Below are positions 8,814 through 18,060 of a DNA stretch of 64,000 nt, piece after piece. Location of the stretch: NCBI GenBank assembly GCA_947380295.1, contig CANCQK010000004.1, positions 62,001 to 126,000 of the forward strand. Reading direction: 5' to 3'. Positions within the stretch are counted from its first letter, which is position 1. Each line of letters begins with the position of its first letter. The notes under the pieces were generated by a model that did no database searches, was not told the DNA's origin, and saw nothing but the letters and a program-made list of their open reading frames with translations. Both the position numbers and the translations under genes were made by a program. The stretch comes from Bdellovibrionales bacterium (lineage in GTDB: Bacteria; Bdellovibrionota; UBA1018).

Positions 8814-8905
8814 GAGCAGGGGAGGTGATTCGTCATTCTCCCCATTTTTTTGTTCTCGCTTCCACATATTTGGCATATGTTCATCCCTCCTACTATGTAT
8901 GAGCT
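8798..8905. repeat. Long-range inverted repeat, 17 of 18 bases matched
   Basis: AGCTCATACAAAGTAGGA (8798-8815) and TCCTACTATGTATGAGCT (8888-8905) are reverse complements with a single mismatch, separated by 72 bases. The left arm covers the end of the small frame at 8700-8813, and the spacer holds the hairpin at 8819-8851. The whole could fold as one long structured RNA or be the footprint of a small mobile repeat. No other copy was noticed in the window. Confidence 0.6.
8819..8851 (+). terminator. Rho-independent terminator candidate
   Basis: GGGGAG (8819-8824) pairs with CTCCCC (8838-8843) across a 13-base loop, followed by A and seven Ts (8845-8851). It lies six bases after the stop of the small frame at 8700-8813, in the orientation that would end its transcript. 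Confidence 0.55.
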
Positions 8906-9051
8906 GAAGAGAGTTTCCGCGATAACCAAGCATTAGATTCTCCTCACAAAAATTTTTGTTCTAAAACCAGACTCGGATTAGAGTCTGTGGGTACCCAGTC
9001 CCTAGAAGCCCCTACTAAAATTTAGTGGTGGGAGTAGTCACAACGGTGAGT

Positions 9052-11760
9052 ATGCCTCTTCTGGATCTTAACTTTATCAATTTAATCACTGGGCTTCGGC
9101 CACAAGCGTGGCTTTGTGTGGGCTCGGGATACTCTCGCGAGGACTTTAAGGCCTTGATTTTGAATCAAGGGCGAGGATTTGTGGCAGAAGCGGTGACCAC
9201 TCCCCAAGAGATTTGCCTGAAGATTTTGGATCTCCCCAAGGAGCGCGTTTTGACGCCTTCAGCAAGACAAGAAATCTTGCGCCTTTTTTTAGCTGAAAAG
9301 AGGATTGTCGGAAACTTGGGGGAGCTGAAGAGAATTCGTCGACAATTGGGTTTTGTGAAAAGTTTGGACTCTGCAATCCAAGCTGGACGGATGGCGTTTG
9401 CTCATCCCCAAGAAGAAGAAGTTTATCTGGAGCGTTTGGGGCAGATTTTCGGAGATCAGCCTTTGCGGCACGAACTTCGAGCTTTTACAGCAGCCTACGA
9501 GGCTTGGTTAGAGTCATCAGGATGGTGGGATCTCCCTCTGTTGTTCAAGCGTACGATTGAGTCCCTGCGCGATCGAGGTTGGCCTGAAAAAGTGAGGAAA
9601 CCGCAAATCATTCACACGGCATCGGTGAACCTTCCTGAAAGTTTAGAGCGCGAGTTTTGGGATGTGCTTGGAAATTACGTTCAGGTGAGTCCGTTGGACC
9701 AAGCGAGTGAGGAAGCTCCGATGCCTGAATTCGCATGGCAAAGGTGGCATACCCTTGAGGACGCCGCGGAGTCTTTTGCCGATGAACTCTTGCGACAGAT
9801 GGACGAACGGAAGGCCGAGGGTGCCGAGGATTCCGAGGCATTCGTTTTTGACCGCCATGCTGTCTTAATTCCCGATATTCCTGGAGTCCGTCGAGCCTTG
9901 AAGAGAACTCTAGAAATGAGAGGAATTCCTCTGGCTGAGCCACGCGATCCTACCCAAGTGAAAAGCGATGAGGCTTTGAAAATGGGACTTTTGCCACTTC
10001 AAGTCGTGGGTCGTGGTTTTGAAAGGCCTAAAGTCATTGCGTGGTTACGAGCTTGGTTGCCAGATTCCGATGAACAGCACTCGGTTTGGGTGAAAGAAAT
10101 TCACGCAAGAGGGATTCGTTCCGGACTTAAAGCGTACCAAGGCGGGGCTTTAGAAGCTTTTTACTCACAGCTGGAGAGTCTTCAAACCCTGCTGGGTGGA
10201 CGTAAAACTTGCCGCGAATCAGGAAACGCGCATCTTCAACTTTTCAAGGATCGAAAAGAGTCTCACCCTAAGCTCAATCAGATCTACCCAGTTTTTGAGT
10301 CAATCTGGAACGTTATGGCTGAAGACTTCGAGCGAATTGGACAGGGCGATCGAAAAGCTCCTTTCCTGTTTTGGTTGGAGCGATTGGAAAGTCGTCTGCG
10401 TGAAGCATCTCCTCCGATTGAAGCACTTAAGCCTCGCGAGGGCTTGAGACTTTATCGCCTTCAACAAGCGCCAGTTCTAGAGGCCGAAACGATTTGGCTT
10501 TTTGGGATGCCACCGCGATGGTTGGGTGGAGAAGGGGCCGGCGATTTTTGGTTTTCCGAGCGAGATCGGGAAATCTTATCGAACGAATTTGCCGTGCGGT
10601 CTCGCTTTCAAGTTCGAGAAGAGCGACTTAAAGTGCTGGCACTTTGGCTCAGAACGTCCCAGAAAGTCATTTTATTGGAATCTGAATTTGATTCAACGGG
10701 CCGTGAGCGGGAAACTCTCTTACCCCTGGTCAAAGAGCTAGCCCAGCACGTCGGATGGAGTTTGCCCGACGCGCCCGAAAGTCGAGGTGCTCATTCAAGA
10801 ACCTTGCAGAGCTATTCTGCTGCTCGGGTCTCCCAACCTACTCGGGTTCAATTGCCGCCCTTGGAAGCCTCGGCCACAGGGCAGTCAGCCGAACTGAGTG
10901 CGACTTTAATTGATCGTTCGAGCCGATGCGGATTTCAGGCTTTGGCATTTCATCGGTGGAAGCTGAAAGACATTCGTGAACCGGGAACTGAGCTCTGGCC
11001 AGATGTTCGCGGAACATTACTGCATGATGCGGTGAGGATTTTGATGCTTTCACGAAATAGTGCAGGGCATTTCGGAGTCCAGCCGAGTGAGGCATTAGAT
11101 GAGGCATGGCTGCGTCAGAGGCCTCAGGGATTAGTTCGCACTCGCCGGGTTGAGAGTTATGTCCGCTCTCGGTTAGTTCGGGTTTTAGATGTTTTTTGCG
11201 AAAAAGAGCGTGAGTATTTTCTTAGGGCTCAGACCCGCCCGGTGAGTTTGGATGATTTAACTTTACGGGTCAACTATCCGGACTTTTCAATTCGAGGAAA
11301 GCCCGATCGGATTGACCAAGGTCCTGAAGGTCTTTTTATTATGGACTACAAAAGTGCTGGCACTGTACCCCACGGTCAGGACATTTTGGAGCATGGCTAC
11401 CGACTTCAGCTCCCGTTTTACGCCATCGCTGCAGCTCGGCAGTTGAACCAGGAAATCTTAGGCGTTCAATTTGTTGAACTTGATTCTAAAGGTGCCAGAC
11501 GGAGTGGTGTTCATTTTACCGAGTTTAATGGGAAAGAGCCCGGTAAATTGACGCAGCTCAGATCCAACTCTAAAAGTCTTTTTAATAGGCCTCGAGAGGA
11601 AGTGTGGGCCGACTTAGAAGAACAAATGATTCAAGTCGCAAAAGCCTACGTGGCGGGCCGATTTGAAGCTCGGCCTCGGATGAAGCCTGCCGCAAAAGAA
11701 TGCAGCAGTTGTCGCGTGGGAGATCTCTGTGGTGTCAAACGTAGAACGGATGATCTGTGA
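9052..11760 (+). CDS. AddB-like ATP-dependent exonuclease subunit
   Basis: Likely subunit of a RecBCD-type double-strand break resection complex. The C-terminal RecB-family nuclease is clear: a first cluster cysteine in RCGFQALAFHRW, GTLLHDAVRI, GKPDRID, then MDYKSAG and LQLPFYAIAA. The closing CSSCRVGDLC (C-x2-C-x5-C) together with the earlier Cys is the iron-sulfur pattern of AddB. The long N-terminal part is helicase-like but I see no Walker A, as in AddB. I prefer ATG 9052; an in-frame GTG at 9025 would add nine residues and neither has a strong ribosome site. The next gene overlaps its stop, so the two subunits are co-translated. Confidence 0.8.
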   Translation: MPLLDLNFINLITGLRPQAWLCVGSGYSREDFKALILNQGRGFVAEAVTTPQEICLKILDLPKERVLTPSARQEILRLFLAEKRIVGNLGELKRIRRQLGFVKSLDSAIQAGRMAFAHPQEEEVYLERLGQIFGDQPLRHELRAFTAAYEAWLESSGWWDLPLLFKRTIESLRDRGWPEKVRKPQIIHTASVNLPESLEREFWDVLGNYVQVSPLDQASEEAPMPEFAWQRWHTLEDAAESFADELLRQMDERKAEGAEDSEAFVFDRHAVLIPDIPGVRRALKRTLEMRGIPLAEPRDPTQVKSDEALKMGLLPLQVVGRGFERPKVIAWLRAWLPDSDEQHSVWVKEIHARGIRSGLKAYQGGALEAFYSQLESLQTLLGGRKTCRESGNAHLQLFKDRKESHPKLNQIYPVFESIWNVMAEDFERIGQGDRKAPFLFWLERLESRLREASPPIEALKPREGLRLYRLQQAPVLEAETIWLFGMPPRWLGGEGAGDFWFSERDREILSNEFAVRSRFQVREERLKVLALWLRTSQKVILLESEFDSTGRERETLLPLVKELAQHVGWSLPDAPESRGAHSRTLQSYSAARVSQPTRVQLPPLEASATGQSAELSATLIDRSSRCGFQALAFHRWKLKDIREPGTELWPDVRGTLLHDAVRILMLSRNSAGHFGVQPSEALDEAWLRQRPQGLVRTRRVESYVRSRLVRVLDVFCEKEREYFLRAQTRPVSLDDLTLRVNYPDFSIRGKPDRIDQGPEGLFIMDYKSAGTVPHGQDILEHGYRLQLPFYAIAAARQLNQEILGVQFVELDSKGARRSGVHFTEFNGKEPGKLTQLRSNSKSLFNRPREEVWADLEEQMIQVAKAYVAGRFEARPRMKPAAKECSSCRVGDLCGVKRRTDDL

Positions 11761-14669
11761 TGTCAGAATTAAAAAATGTGAGTGTTCACGCTCCGTCACC
11801 TGAGCAACAAAAAGTGATCGATACTTGGGGTCAAGGTCTGGCGGTCATGGCTGGAGCAGGTTCCGGTAAAACGACCACCTTAGTGACGAAGTGCCTCGAA
11901 CTTTTAAAAAGGCAACCCGATGCACGGTTTGCAGCAGTTTCGTTTACAGAGAGGTCAACGAGTGATTTGCGAGCTAAGCTTGCGGAGAAATTTACCCAAG
12001 CTGATAATCCAGGCGCGATTCATCACCACTGGGTCATGACGATCCACGGACTCTGCGGAGCCGTGATTCAGGAATTTCCGAGAGAAGCCGGTCTGGACGG
12101 CGAAGAACAAGTCTTGAGCGAATCAGAGTCAGTTCTCCTTTGGGAATCTGCTTTAGATAGCTTGTGGTTAGATGAACTGCCGGATCACGTCGCTGAGGCA
12201 CTGGACTCACTCCTGGATCGAGAGTCTCAGCAGGGCTTGTCGGATTTGTTGAGAAGAGTCAGGGAGTTGATGGCCTTTGGCGTCTTAGATTCCTTGAAAC
12301 AAAAGTTGGATCCAAGTTCACTAGCACTGGCCCAAGTGAGTGAGTTTGTTTTAGAAAAATACGCCCGACTTAAGCGGAGACGGGGCGCCTTAGATTTTAA
12401 CGATCTTGAAATCTGTGCCGACCGAGCGCTGAACTCGCCGCGTGTTCAAGAGATTTTTCACCGGCGTTTTCACCTGGTTTTGGTAGATGAATTTCAAGAC
12501 ACCAATCCGCTTCAAGCTCGACTGATCTGGAAACTGGCTCAACCCTCCGGAGCCAATCTTTGCGTTGTCGGTGATCCCAAGCAATCGATTTACCGGTTTC
12601 GTGATGCTGACGTCACTGTTTTCGAGGAGTTCTGTGCGAGACTCCCTTTTCGGCAATCCCTCACGTGGAATTTTAGAAGTCGCCCAGGAATTATTCATTT
12701 TTCAAACGAGATCTGTGCGCCCGCCTTTGAAGCCTCTCAGATGCGATTTGAGGCCCTTGTACCTCAAAGAGAGGTGCGAACTGATTTGGAACCTGTAGTG
12801 AAGGTTCGTGTAAAAAGCCCTGCTGAGTTGTCCCAGTGGATTCTCAATGAAAATCAAAAAGGCGTGCCATTGGACGAGATGGCTCTCCTGGTTCGAAGAA
12901 TTCGGGGTAATGAACCTTGGTTTAAGGCGCTTTCGGCAAACGGCATTCCACTGGCTTTTGGGAGTGGTGGCTTATTTTGGGATGATCCTAGGATTCGAGA
13001 GTTAGTTGCATTTTTAAAGTGGTGGGATCACCCGTTTAACAGTCTTTCAGGCGCGATTTTTCTTCGGGCGCCTTGGATGGAAATTTCCGATGAAGTGCTC
13101 GATCGCTGGGTGAAAGAGGATGCGACGTTTACTTCTCCATTCTTCAGCTCTCAGCATCCTATTGCATTGCGTCTCAACCCATGGAGAGGTTCACCGGTCC
13201 GTCCAGGAGAGCTTTTGATGAGTCTTCTACTGGACGAAACGCGTGAGAATGAACTTTGGGCTCCCTTGATGGGCCTTTGGCACCGTGTTGAGGAATATTC
13301 TGCTCAGGGTCTTGAATTCCATGAGGTTGTTCAAGAGCTGAGTCGTGCTGTAGAGGAAAAACGGCGAGATCGAGAAGTGCCAGCTCCTCGACAGCTCGGA
13401 CAGCTTTCTGTTTTGACTTTTCATGGAGCCAAGGGTCTTGAGTTCCCTCATGTCATCTTGATTGATTTTCCGTTGAAACCTCGAAGTTCTGATGCACCCC
13501 TTTTATTTTGGGATCGAGAAGACGGTGCCTTTCTCGGAGGGCGAGATGAAGATGGAAACCGAGATCGAAAAAGTCCTGTCGAAGCCCAATGGCGGGGTCT
13601 CGAGAAGAAGAAGAATCTTGCTGAAAGTAAACGGGTCTTTTATGTCGCGTTGACGCGAGCCCGAGAGCGATTGATTCTTGCTTGCCAAGAAAGTGAAGGG
13701 GAGGGGGAGCCTGACCGAGCCACCCTGTTTTTAGAGGACCATTGGCGCAACTGGGTCGAGCATTCAGGTGTTCAAGCTCCCGAGGTCCTCGCTGTTTCCA
13801 CTCCACTTTCAGAGGGGCCGGTCGAACTACAAACCTCACCTTCGGTCAACACCCTGACTCCTCAACTCCTGACTTTTAATCCTGCCCGAGTTAAGAAGAA
13901 GCGTGCTCGTCACAGCGTCACGGAGTGGAGTCTTTTGGCTCAGTGTCCTCGCGCCTATGAGTGGACTTTTATTCGTCCCCAACCCGTCATTGAGAACCTA
14001 GCCGAAGAACCGGGACAGACTCGCCAAGATCTAGGTACCCGGGTGCATCAGTGCCTCCAGTATTCGAAATTTTCAGAGCTAAGAGAAATTGAAACCGAAG
14101 TGGGTTCCGACCGACTTAACGCCGAGGCATTGATTCGATGGGCAGAAAAAGCTCCTTCGATGATGCCTGAAAACCCGACCCTAGGGCGTGAAGTTTGGAA
14201 GGAGATGGCTTTTGAAGTCCCCATTCAAAATGAGATTCTCGTGGGATCTTTGGATCGGCTGAGTTCTGAAACCCAGGGGAATCAAAGTCAGTACGCGATC
14301 GTCGATTTTAAAGTGGGTCAAAGTCCAAAATCACCTCGGATGATCATCCAGTCTTATTCGACCCAGATTCAACTTTATGCCCTGGCCGTAAGAATCTTAG
14401 GTTCGGGGTCCGAACGCAAAATGGATCGAGTTCAGGCCTCAGTAGTTCACATTTCTCCCCGAGGGGTTCAAGAGGTGATGATCCCCATTGATCTTCAGAA
14501 CTGCATGAGTCTTGCTCAGAGCTTTGTATCCCTTTCTGCTGAGATCATTTCTGGCGTTCAAGGAGAAGCTCGCCCAGGGGGGCACTGCAATGTATGCCGT
14601 CATCAAAAAAGATGCCCTGCGTCGATCGTCACTCTTGAGCCTGAATTAGAGCAAATGGAGCTTTTTTAG
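11760..14669 (+). CDS. AddA-like UvrD helicase-nuclease
   Basis: Superfamily 1 helicase with a C-terminal nuclease, partner of the upstream AddB-like subunit. Motifs in order: Walker A AGAGSGKTTTL near residue 32, Walker B LVDEFQDTNP, motif III VGDPKQSIYRFRDAD, motif IV TWNFRSRPG, motif V LTFHGAKGLEFPHVILID and motif VI FYVALTRARERLI. The nuclease part has GSLDRL, IVDFKVGQ and YSTQIQLYALAV. Unusually for AddA, it also carries a putative iron-sulfur set, a Cys in QCPRAYEW plus CNVCRHQKRC at the end. At ~969 residues it is shorter than Bacillus AddA. The start ATG at 11760 overlaps the upstream TGA (TGATG); GTG 11757 is also possible. Confidence 0.88.
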   Translation: MSELKNVSVHAPSPEQQKVIDTWGQGLAVMAGAGSGKTTTLVTKCLELLKRQPDARFAAVSFTERSTSDLRAKLAEKFTQADNPGAIHHHWVMTIHGLCGAVIQEFPREAGLDGEEQVLSESESVLLWESALDSLWLDELPDHVAEALDSLLDRESQQGLSDLLRRVRELMAFGVLDSLKQKLDPSSLALAQVSEFVLEKYARLKRRRGALDFNDLEICADRALNSPRVQEIFHRRFHLVLVDEFQDTNPLQARLIWKLAQPSGANLCVVGDPKQSIYRFRDADVTVFEEFCARLPFRQSLTWNFRSRPGIIHFSNEICAPAFEASQMRFEALVPQREVRTDLEPVVKVRVKSPAELSQWILNENQKGVPLDEMALLVRRIRGNEPWFKALSANGIPLAFGSGGLFWDDPRIRELVAFLKWWDHPFNSLSGAIFLRAPWMEISDEVLDRWVKEDATFTSPFFSSQHPIALRLNPWRGSPVRPGELLMSLLLDETRENELWAPLMGLWHRVEEYSAQGLEFHEVVQELSRAVEEKRRDREVPAPRQLGQLSVLTFHGAKGLEFPHVILIDFPLKPRSSDAPLLFWDREDGAFLGGRDEDGNRDRKSPVEAQWRGLEKKKNLAESKRVFYVALTRARERLILACQESEGEGEPDRATLFLEDHWRNWVEHSGVQAPEVLAVSTPLSEGPVELQTSPSVNTLTPQLLTFNPARVKKKRARHSVTEWSLLAQCPRAYEWTFIRPQPVIENLAEEPGQTRQDLGTRVHQCLQYSKFSELREIETEVGSDRLNAEALIRWAEKAPSMMPENPTLGREVWKEMAFEVPIQNEILVGSLDRLSSETQGNQSQYAIVDFKVGQSPKSPRMIIQSYSTQIQLYALAVRILGSGSERKMDRVQASVVHISPRGVQEVMIPIDLQNCMSLAQSFVSLSAEIISGVQGEARPGGHCNVCRHQKRCPASIVTLEPELEQMELF

Positions 14670-14733
14670 TAATTATTTTTTATTGATTATTATTTATGAA
14701 GTATTAAATCCAATCGTTTTGTATCATGAATGA

Positions 14734-16395
14734 GTGAAAATTCTTACGATCTTTCAAGAAAACGAACTTGGTCTACTATTGCAGTTTTTTGTAGAGAGTC
14801 ACTTCAAAGCTCAGGTTCAAACCTTGAAAAACAACGAAGAAGCGATAGAGCTGTTGGAGCAAGATCCAAATTCATGGAACTTGATTGTCTGTGACTATAC
14901 AAATTCTGCAAAGACTTTAGTTCCGTTGAGTCTAAAAAGGGAACTCAAGACGCAGTTTCTTTTTCGGGTCTCTAAAGCTCAGGTAGACGCTTTCAATGCT
15001 AGGACCAAACAGGGATTCTATTTTTCTGATCATCATGGACTGCTCACTCGCCTCAGGGAACTTCTGTCTAAAGATCAAATACCTGAGCGGGATTCAGACT
15101 ATGTTCAAGCCAATTCCGAATTTTTGATTCATGTGAGTCCAGTTCAGGCCGACATCTATGCTCAATTGTCAAACAAGAAATTGGTTAAGATCCTCCGGGC
15201 GGGTCAGAGTTTCTCTAAAGAGGATGTTGATTTTTTTCAAAATAAGAAAAAGATTGATCGACTCTGGGTCTCAAGGGATGCGGTATCGTTGATTTCTGAT
15301 GGAGTGCTTGAGAAATTCTCACCTCCTGAATCCCAGATGAGTCGAGGTGAGTCTAAGAGCCTGCCGGGCTCGGTTCCGAACGAAGATCCTCAGCCTCGAG
15401 CCGCTATACACCAGGGACAGGAGGCGAGTGAGACGATCTCGGTCGTTACGAGTGTTCAGTTTGACCCCTCGTTGAGTTTAGAGCAAGAGACTCGACAGGC
15501 GATTGCCGCTCAGCTTCGCGTTGAAGCTAAGATTACGGCAGAACTCAAGGAGGAGGCAGAATCCAAGAGGCGGGCAGAAGTGGAAGCCCAGCAGAAAACA
15601 GAGGCCTTAGCTCGACTTAAGGCAGAAATTCAATCGAGACCCCCGAAGGCAAGGCTAGCTACTCCGGAAAAAAAAATGCTCTTGGATTTGGACTCGATGC
15701 AAAAAATGATCGAGGTTTCTGGAATGACTCCAGCGGTTCAAGAGGTTGCAAAACGCAATGTAACGCAGGTGGTCCAGCATGTTCGAAAGGCTCCGCGCCT
15801 AAACGATTTACTTCGGCACCTTCAGCAGAGTCAAGAAAGCTATCTAGCAAGCCATAGTATGCTATTAAGTTTTTTGTCCTGTGCAGTAGCGACTCAAATG
15901 GAGTGGAGTTCAGATACGACTTATCAGAAACTAGTCCTATCTTCGTTTCTTCACGATGTTGCGATTCAGAACGAGGACCTCGCTAGAATTAAGAATTTGA
16001 ATCAAATCGCTGAGCTTGATTATAAAAATGATTCAAAAAAGACTAACGAAATTTTTCGTATTGTGAGAGATCATCCGTTGAAGGGTGCTGAGCTAGCTCG
16101 TACTTTTCATGAAGTGCCGCCCGACGTAGATTTGATTATTGCTCAGCATCATGAGCTTCCCGATGGAACCGGTTTTCCAAAGGGGTTAACCTCCACTCGA
16201 ATTGGGCCGCTTTCTAGTATTTTTATTGTGGTCCATGATTGGGTTGATTTTATATTAGAGCGTAAGGTGTCTGGTTCAGATTCAATGCGGGATTTCTCTG
16301 ATTCGATTCATGATTTTGTGGCAGCTAGAAAAAATTCTTACTCGACGGGTACTTTTAGGAAGGTTCTAAGCTGCCTGGACAAGATTAAGGTTTGA
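14734..16395 (+). CDS. Receiver-like, coiled-coil, HD-GYP-like protein
   Basis: A 553-residue cytoplasmic regulator. Residues ~1-115 resemble a response-regulator receiver with one aspartate (LIVCDYTNS), but the acidic pair near the N-terminus is replaced by Q-E-N, so phosphorylation is doubtful. A charged Lys/Glu/Ala coiled coil lies at ~250-300. The C-terminal domain is HD-type: SFLHDVAI, DHPLKGAEL, then AQHHELPDGTGFPKGL. This is the H-H-E...D-G-x-G-[YF]-P arrangement of HD-GYP phosphodiesterases that cleave cyclic di-GMP, with GFP in place of GYP. Activity is therefore plausible but not certain. The start is GTG at 14734; nearby ATGs are out of frame. The 64 bases upstream are very A/T-rich and may hold its promoter. 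Confidence 0.75.
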   Translation: MKILTIFQENELGLLLQFFVESHFKAQVQTLKNNEEAIELLEQDPNSWNLIVCDYTNSAKTLVPLSLKRELKTQFLFRVSKAQVDAFNARTKQGFYFSDHHGLLTRLRELLSKDQIPERDSDYVQANSEFLIHVSPVQADIYAQLSNKKLVKILRAGQSFSKEDVDFFQNKKKIDRLWVSRDAVSLISDGVLEKFSPPESQMSRGESKSLPGSVPNEDPQPRAAIHQGQEASETISVVTSVQFDPSLSLEQETRQAIAAQLRVEAKITAELKEEAESKRRAEVEAQQKTEALARLKAEIQSRPPKARLATPEKKMLLDLDSMQKMIEVSGMTPAVQEVAKRNVTQVVQHVRKAPRLNDLLRHLQQSQESYLASHSMLLSFLSCAVATQMEWSSDTTYQKLVLSSFLHDVAIQNEDLARIKNLNQIAELDYKNDSKKTNEIFRIVRDHPLKGAELARTFHEVPPDVDLIIAQHHELPDGTGFPKGLTSTRIGPLSSIFIVVHDWVDFILERKVSGSDSMRDFSDSIHDFVAARKNSYSTGTFRKVLSCLDKIKV

Positions 16396-16479
16396 TTAGA
16401 CTCTCGTTAGCATTCGCACCCACGCTTGCAAATTCATTTCAAACGGGTGATATATCTAATATTTCGAGAAGGGACTCTG

Positions 16480-18060
16480 ATGACTCAGTTAGATTTTTCC
16501 CGTTCAAAAAATACGGTTGTTGTAAGTGATATCCACCTGGCCGATGTGGAAGATCCAGGAATTCATCATCATTTGTGGAAACAATTTAAAACCCAAGAGC
16601 ACCTCATTGATCAAGAGTTTGCATCTTTTCTGCTAGAAATTCAGAGAAAAAGTAATTCTCCCATTGAGCTCGTTTTCAATGGTGATATTTTTGATTTTGA
16701 TTCCGTCATGGTGCAACCAGGTCCAAACGACGATTTCCAGAGCAATATTAGTTGGATCGAAAAATTAAGAGGTCTGAATTCAGAGGAAGAAAAATCTAGA
16801 TTTAAATTTAAGGTTATTTTAGATACCCATCCGGTTTGGATCAGAGAAGTTCGTAGCTTCATTCTTGCCGGAAATCGAGTAATCTTCGTCATTGGCAATC
16901 ATGATCTTGAGCTTCATTGGCCAGCCGTACAGCATGATTTTTTAGAGCGTCTCAATCTTACTCAGGAGTTTGAGTCTCAGGTCAGATTTTGTGAGTGGTT
17001 CTATATTAGTAATCAAGACACTCTTATTGAGCATGGAAACCAGTATGATGCCTACTGTCTCTGTTCAAATCCGGTTCATCCTCTAATTAAAATGGGGACA
17101 AAGTCTCAGATTCGAATGCCATTCGGAAATTTAGCCGGTAAGTACATGACTAATGGTATGGGATTTATTAATCCTCACGCGACAGAGAGCTTTATTAAAA
17201 GCTCTGTATGGGAATATGTCGTTTTCTATTTTAAATATGTTTTTAAGACTCAGCCTTTTTTGATTTGGACCTGGTTTTGGAGTGCAATGGTCACTCTCAT
17301 CTACTCCTTAGTTGAAGGGTTTTTACCGGCCATGCGGGATCCATTCACTGTAGATAGTCGTTTGCAGGGGATTGCTGATCGATCTAATGCAACGGTGCCT
17401 ATGGTTCTTGCTTTGAAAGAAGTTCACGTTCATCCAGCGATCTTCAATCCGATCAAAATTATGCGAGAGCTGTGGTTGGATCGGGCTCTATTGTTGGGGA
17501 CGATCTTCTTCATTAGTTTTCAGTTTTTCTCGTTTCTTAATATTTTCCTGCCGGTTTCTGTGTTTTGGATCGCGTTCCCGATGCTGTTTTTAGTTCCCGC
17601 TTTTATTCTCTACGCGCGAAATGTTGAATCGGAGGTGGAGGATACCCAGCGCGCAGCCTTTCGGATGGCTCCGCTAAGCGCTCAAATCGCTAAAGTCAGG
17701 CGGATCGTCCAAGGGCACACACATCATGAAGATCATCGGCTGAACGGTGGAGTCGAGGTGTTAAATACTGGGACTTGGTCTGCGGCATATCACGACGTAG
17801 AGTGCACGCAGCCGTATGGAAAGAAGTGTTTTGCATGGATTCGGTATCCTGATTTGGATGCAGACAGTCGATCTCCTAGTGATGAACGGTTCGCTGAGCT
17901 TTATGATTGGGTTAATAACAAGGCGGTTTTAATTCCTGCTCGGCATCAACCCATCCAAGAACGAGGCTCGCTCACTGCAAAGATTCAGGAGAAGGTCTTA
18001 GAGGAAACGGTTACTGACTTGAGGTCATTGATCGAAGGTAGGGCTCAAGACCTTCTCTGA
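16480..18060 (+). CDS. Membrane-associated metallophosphoesterase
   Basis: Calcineurin-like phosphoesterase with the dimetal motifs SDIHLAD, FNGDIFDFDS, VIGNHDLE and the late QGHTHHEDHR followed by NTGTW. Between the third and last motifs are two hydrophobic stretches, around IWTWFWSAMVTLIYSL and a longer one near the LLLGTIFFISFQFF segment, so the catalytic halves are separated by membrane segments. I chose ATG 16480 because GAGAAGGGAC sits seven bases before it. An earlier TTG at 16426 has no support. Substrate unknown: LpxH-like lipid phosphoesterase activity is possible, but the insertion argues against a simple orthologue. Its 3' end overlaps the convergent transglycosylase gene by about 50 bases. 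Confidence 0.8.
   Translation: MTQLDFSRSKNTVVVSDIHLADVEDPGIHHHLWKQFKTQEHLIDQEFASFLLEIQRKSNSPIELVFNGDIFDFDSVMVQPGPNDDFQSNISWIEKLRGLNSEEEKSRFKFKVILDTHPVWIREVRSFILAGNRVIFVIGNHDLELHWPAVQHDFLERLNLTQEFESQVRFCEWFYISNQDTLIEHGNQYDAYCLCSNPVHPLIKMGTKSQIRMPFGNLAGKYMTNGMGFINPHATESFIKSSVWEYVVFYFKYVFKTQPFLIWTWFWSAMVTLIYSLVEGFLPAMRDPFTVDSRLQGIADRSNATVPMVLALKEVHVHPAIFNPIKIMRELWLDRALLLGTIFFISFQFFSFLNIFLPVSVFWIAFPMLFLVPAFILYARNVESEVEDTQRAAFRMAPLSAQIAKVRRIVQGHTHHEDHRLNGGVEVLNTGTWSAAYHDVECTQPYGKKCFAWIRYPDLDADSRSPSDERFAELYDWVNNKAVLIPARHQPIQERGSLTAKIQEKVLEETVTDLRSLIEGRAQDLL

Noticed and set aside
8946..8959. ACAAAAATTTTTGT palindrome
   Set aside because: A/T-rich palindromes of this length arise easily by chance in such a gap; no repeat elsewhere was seen.
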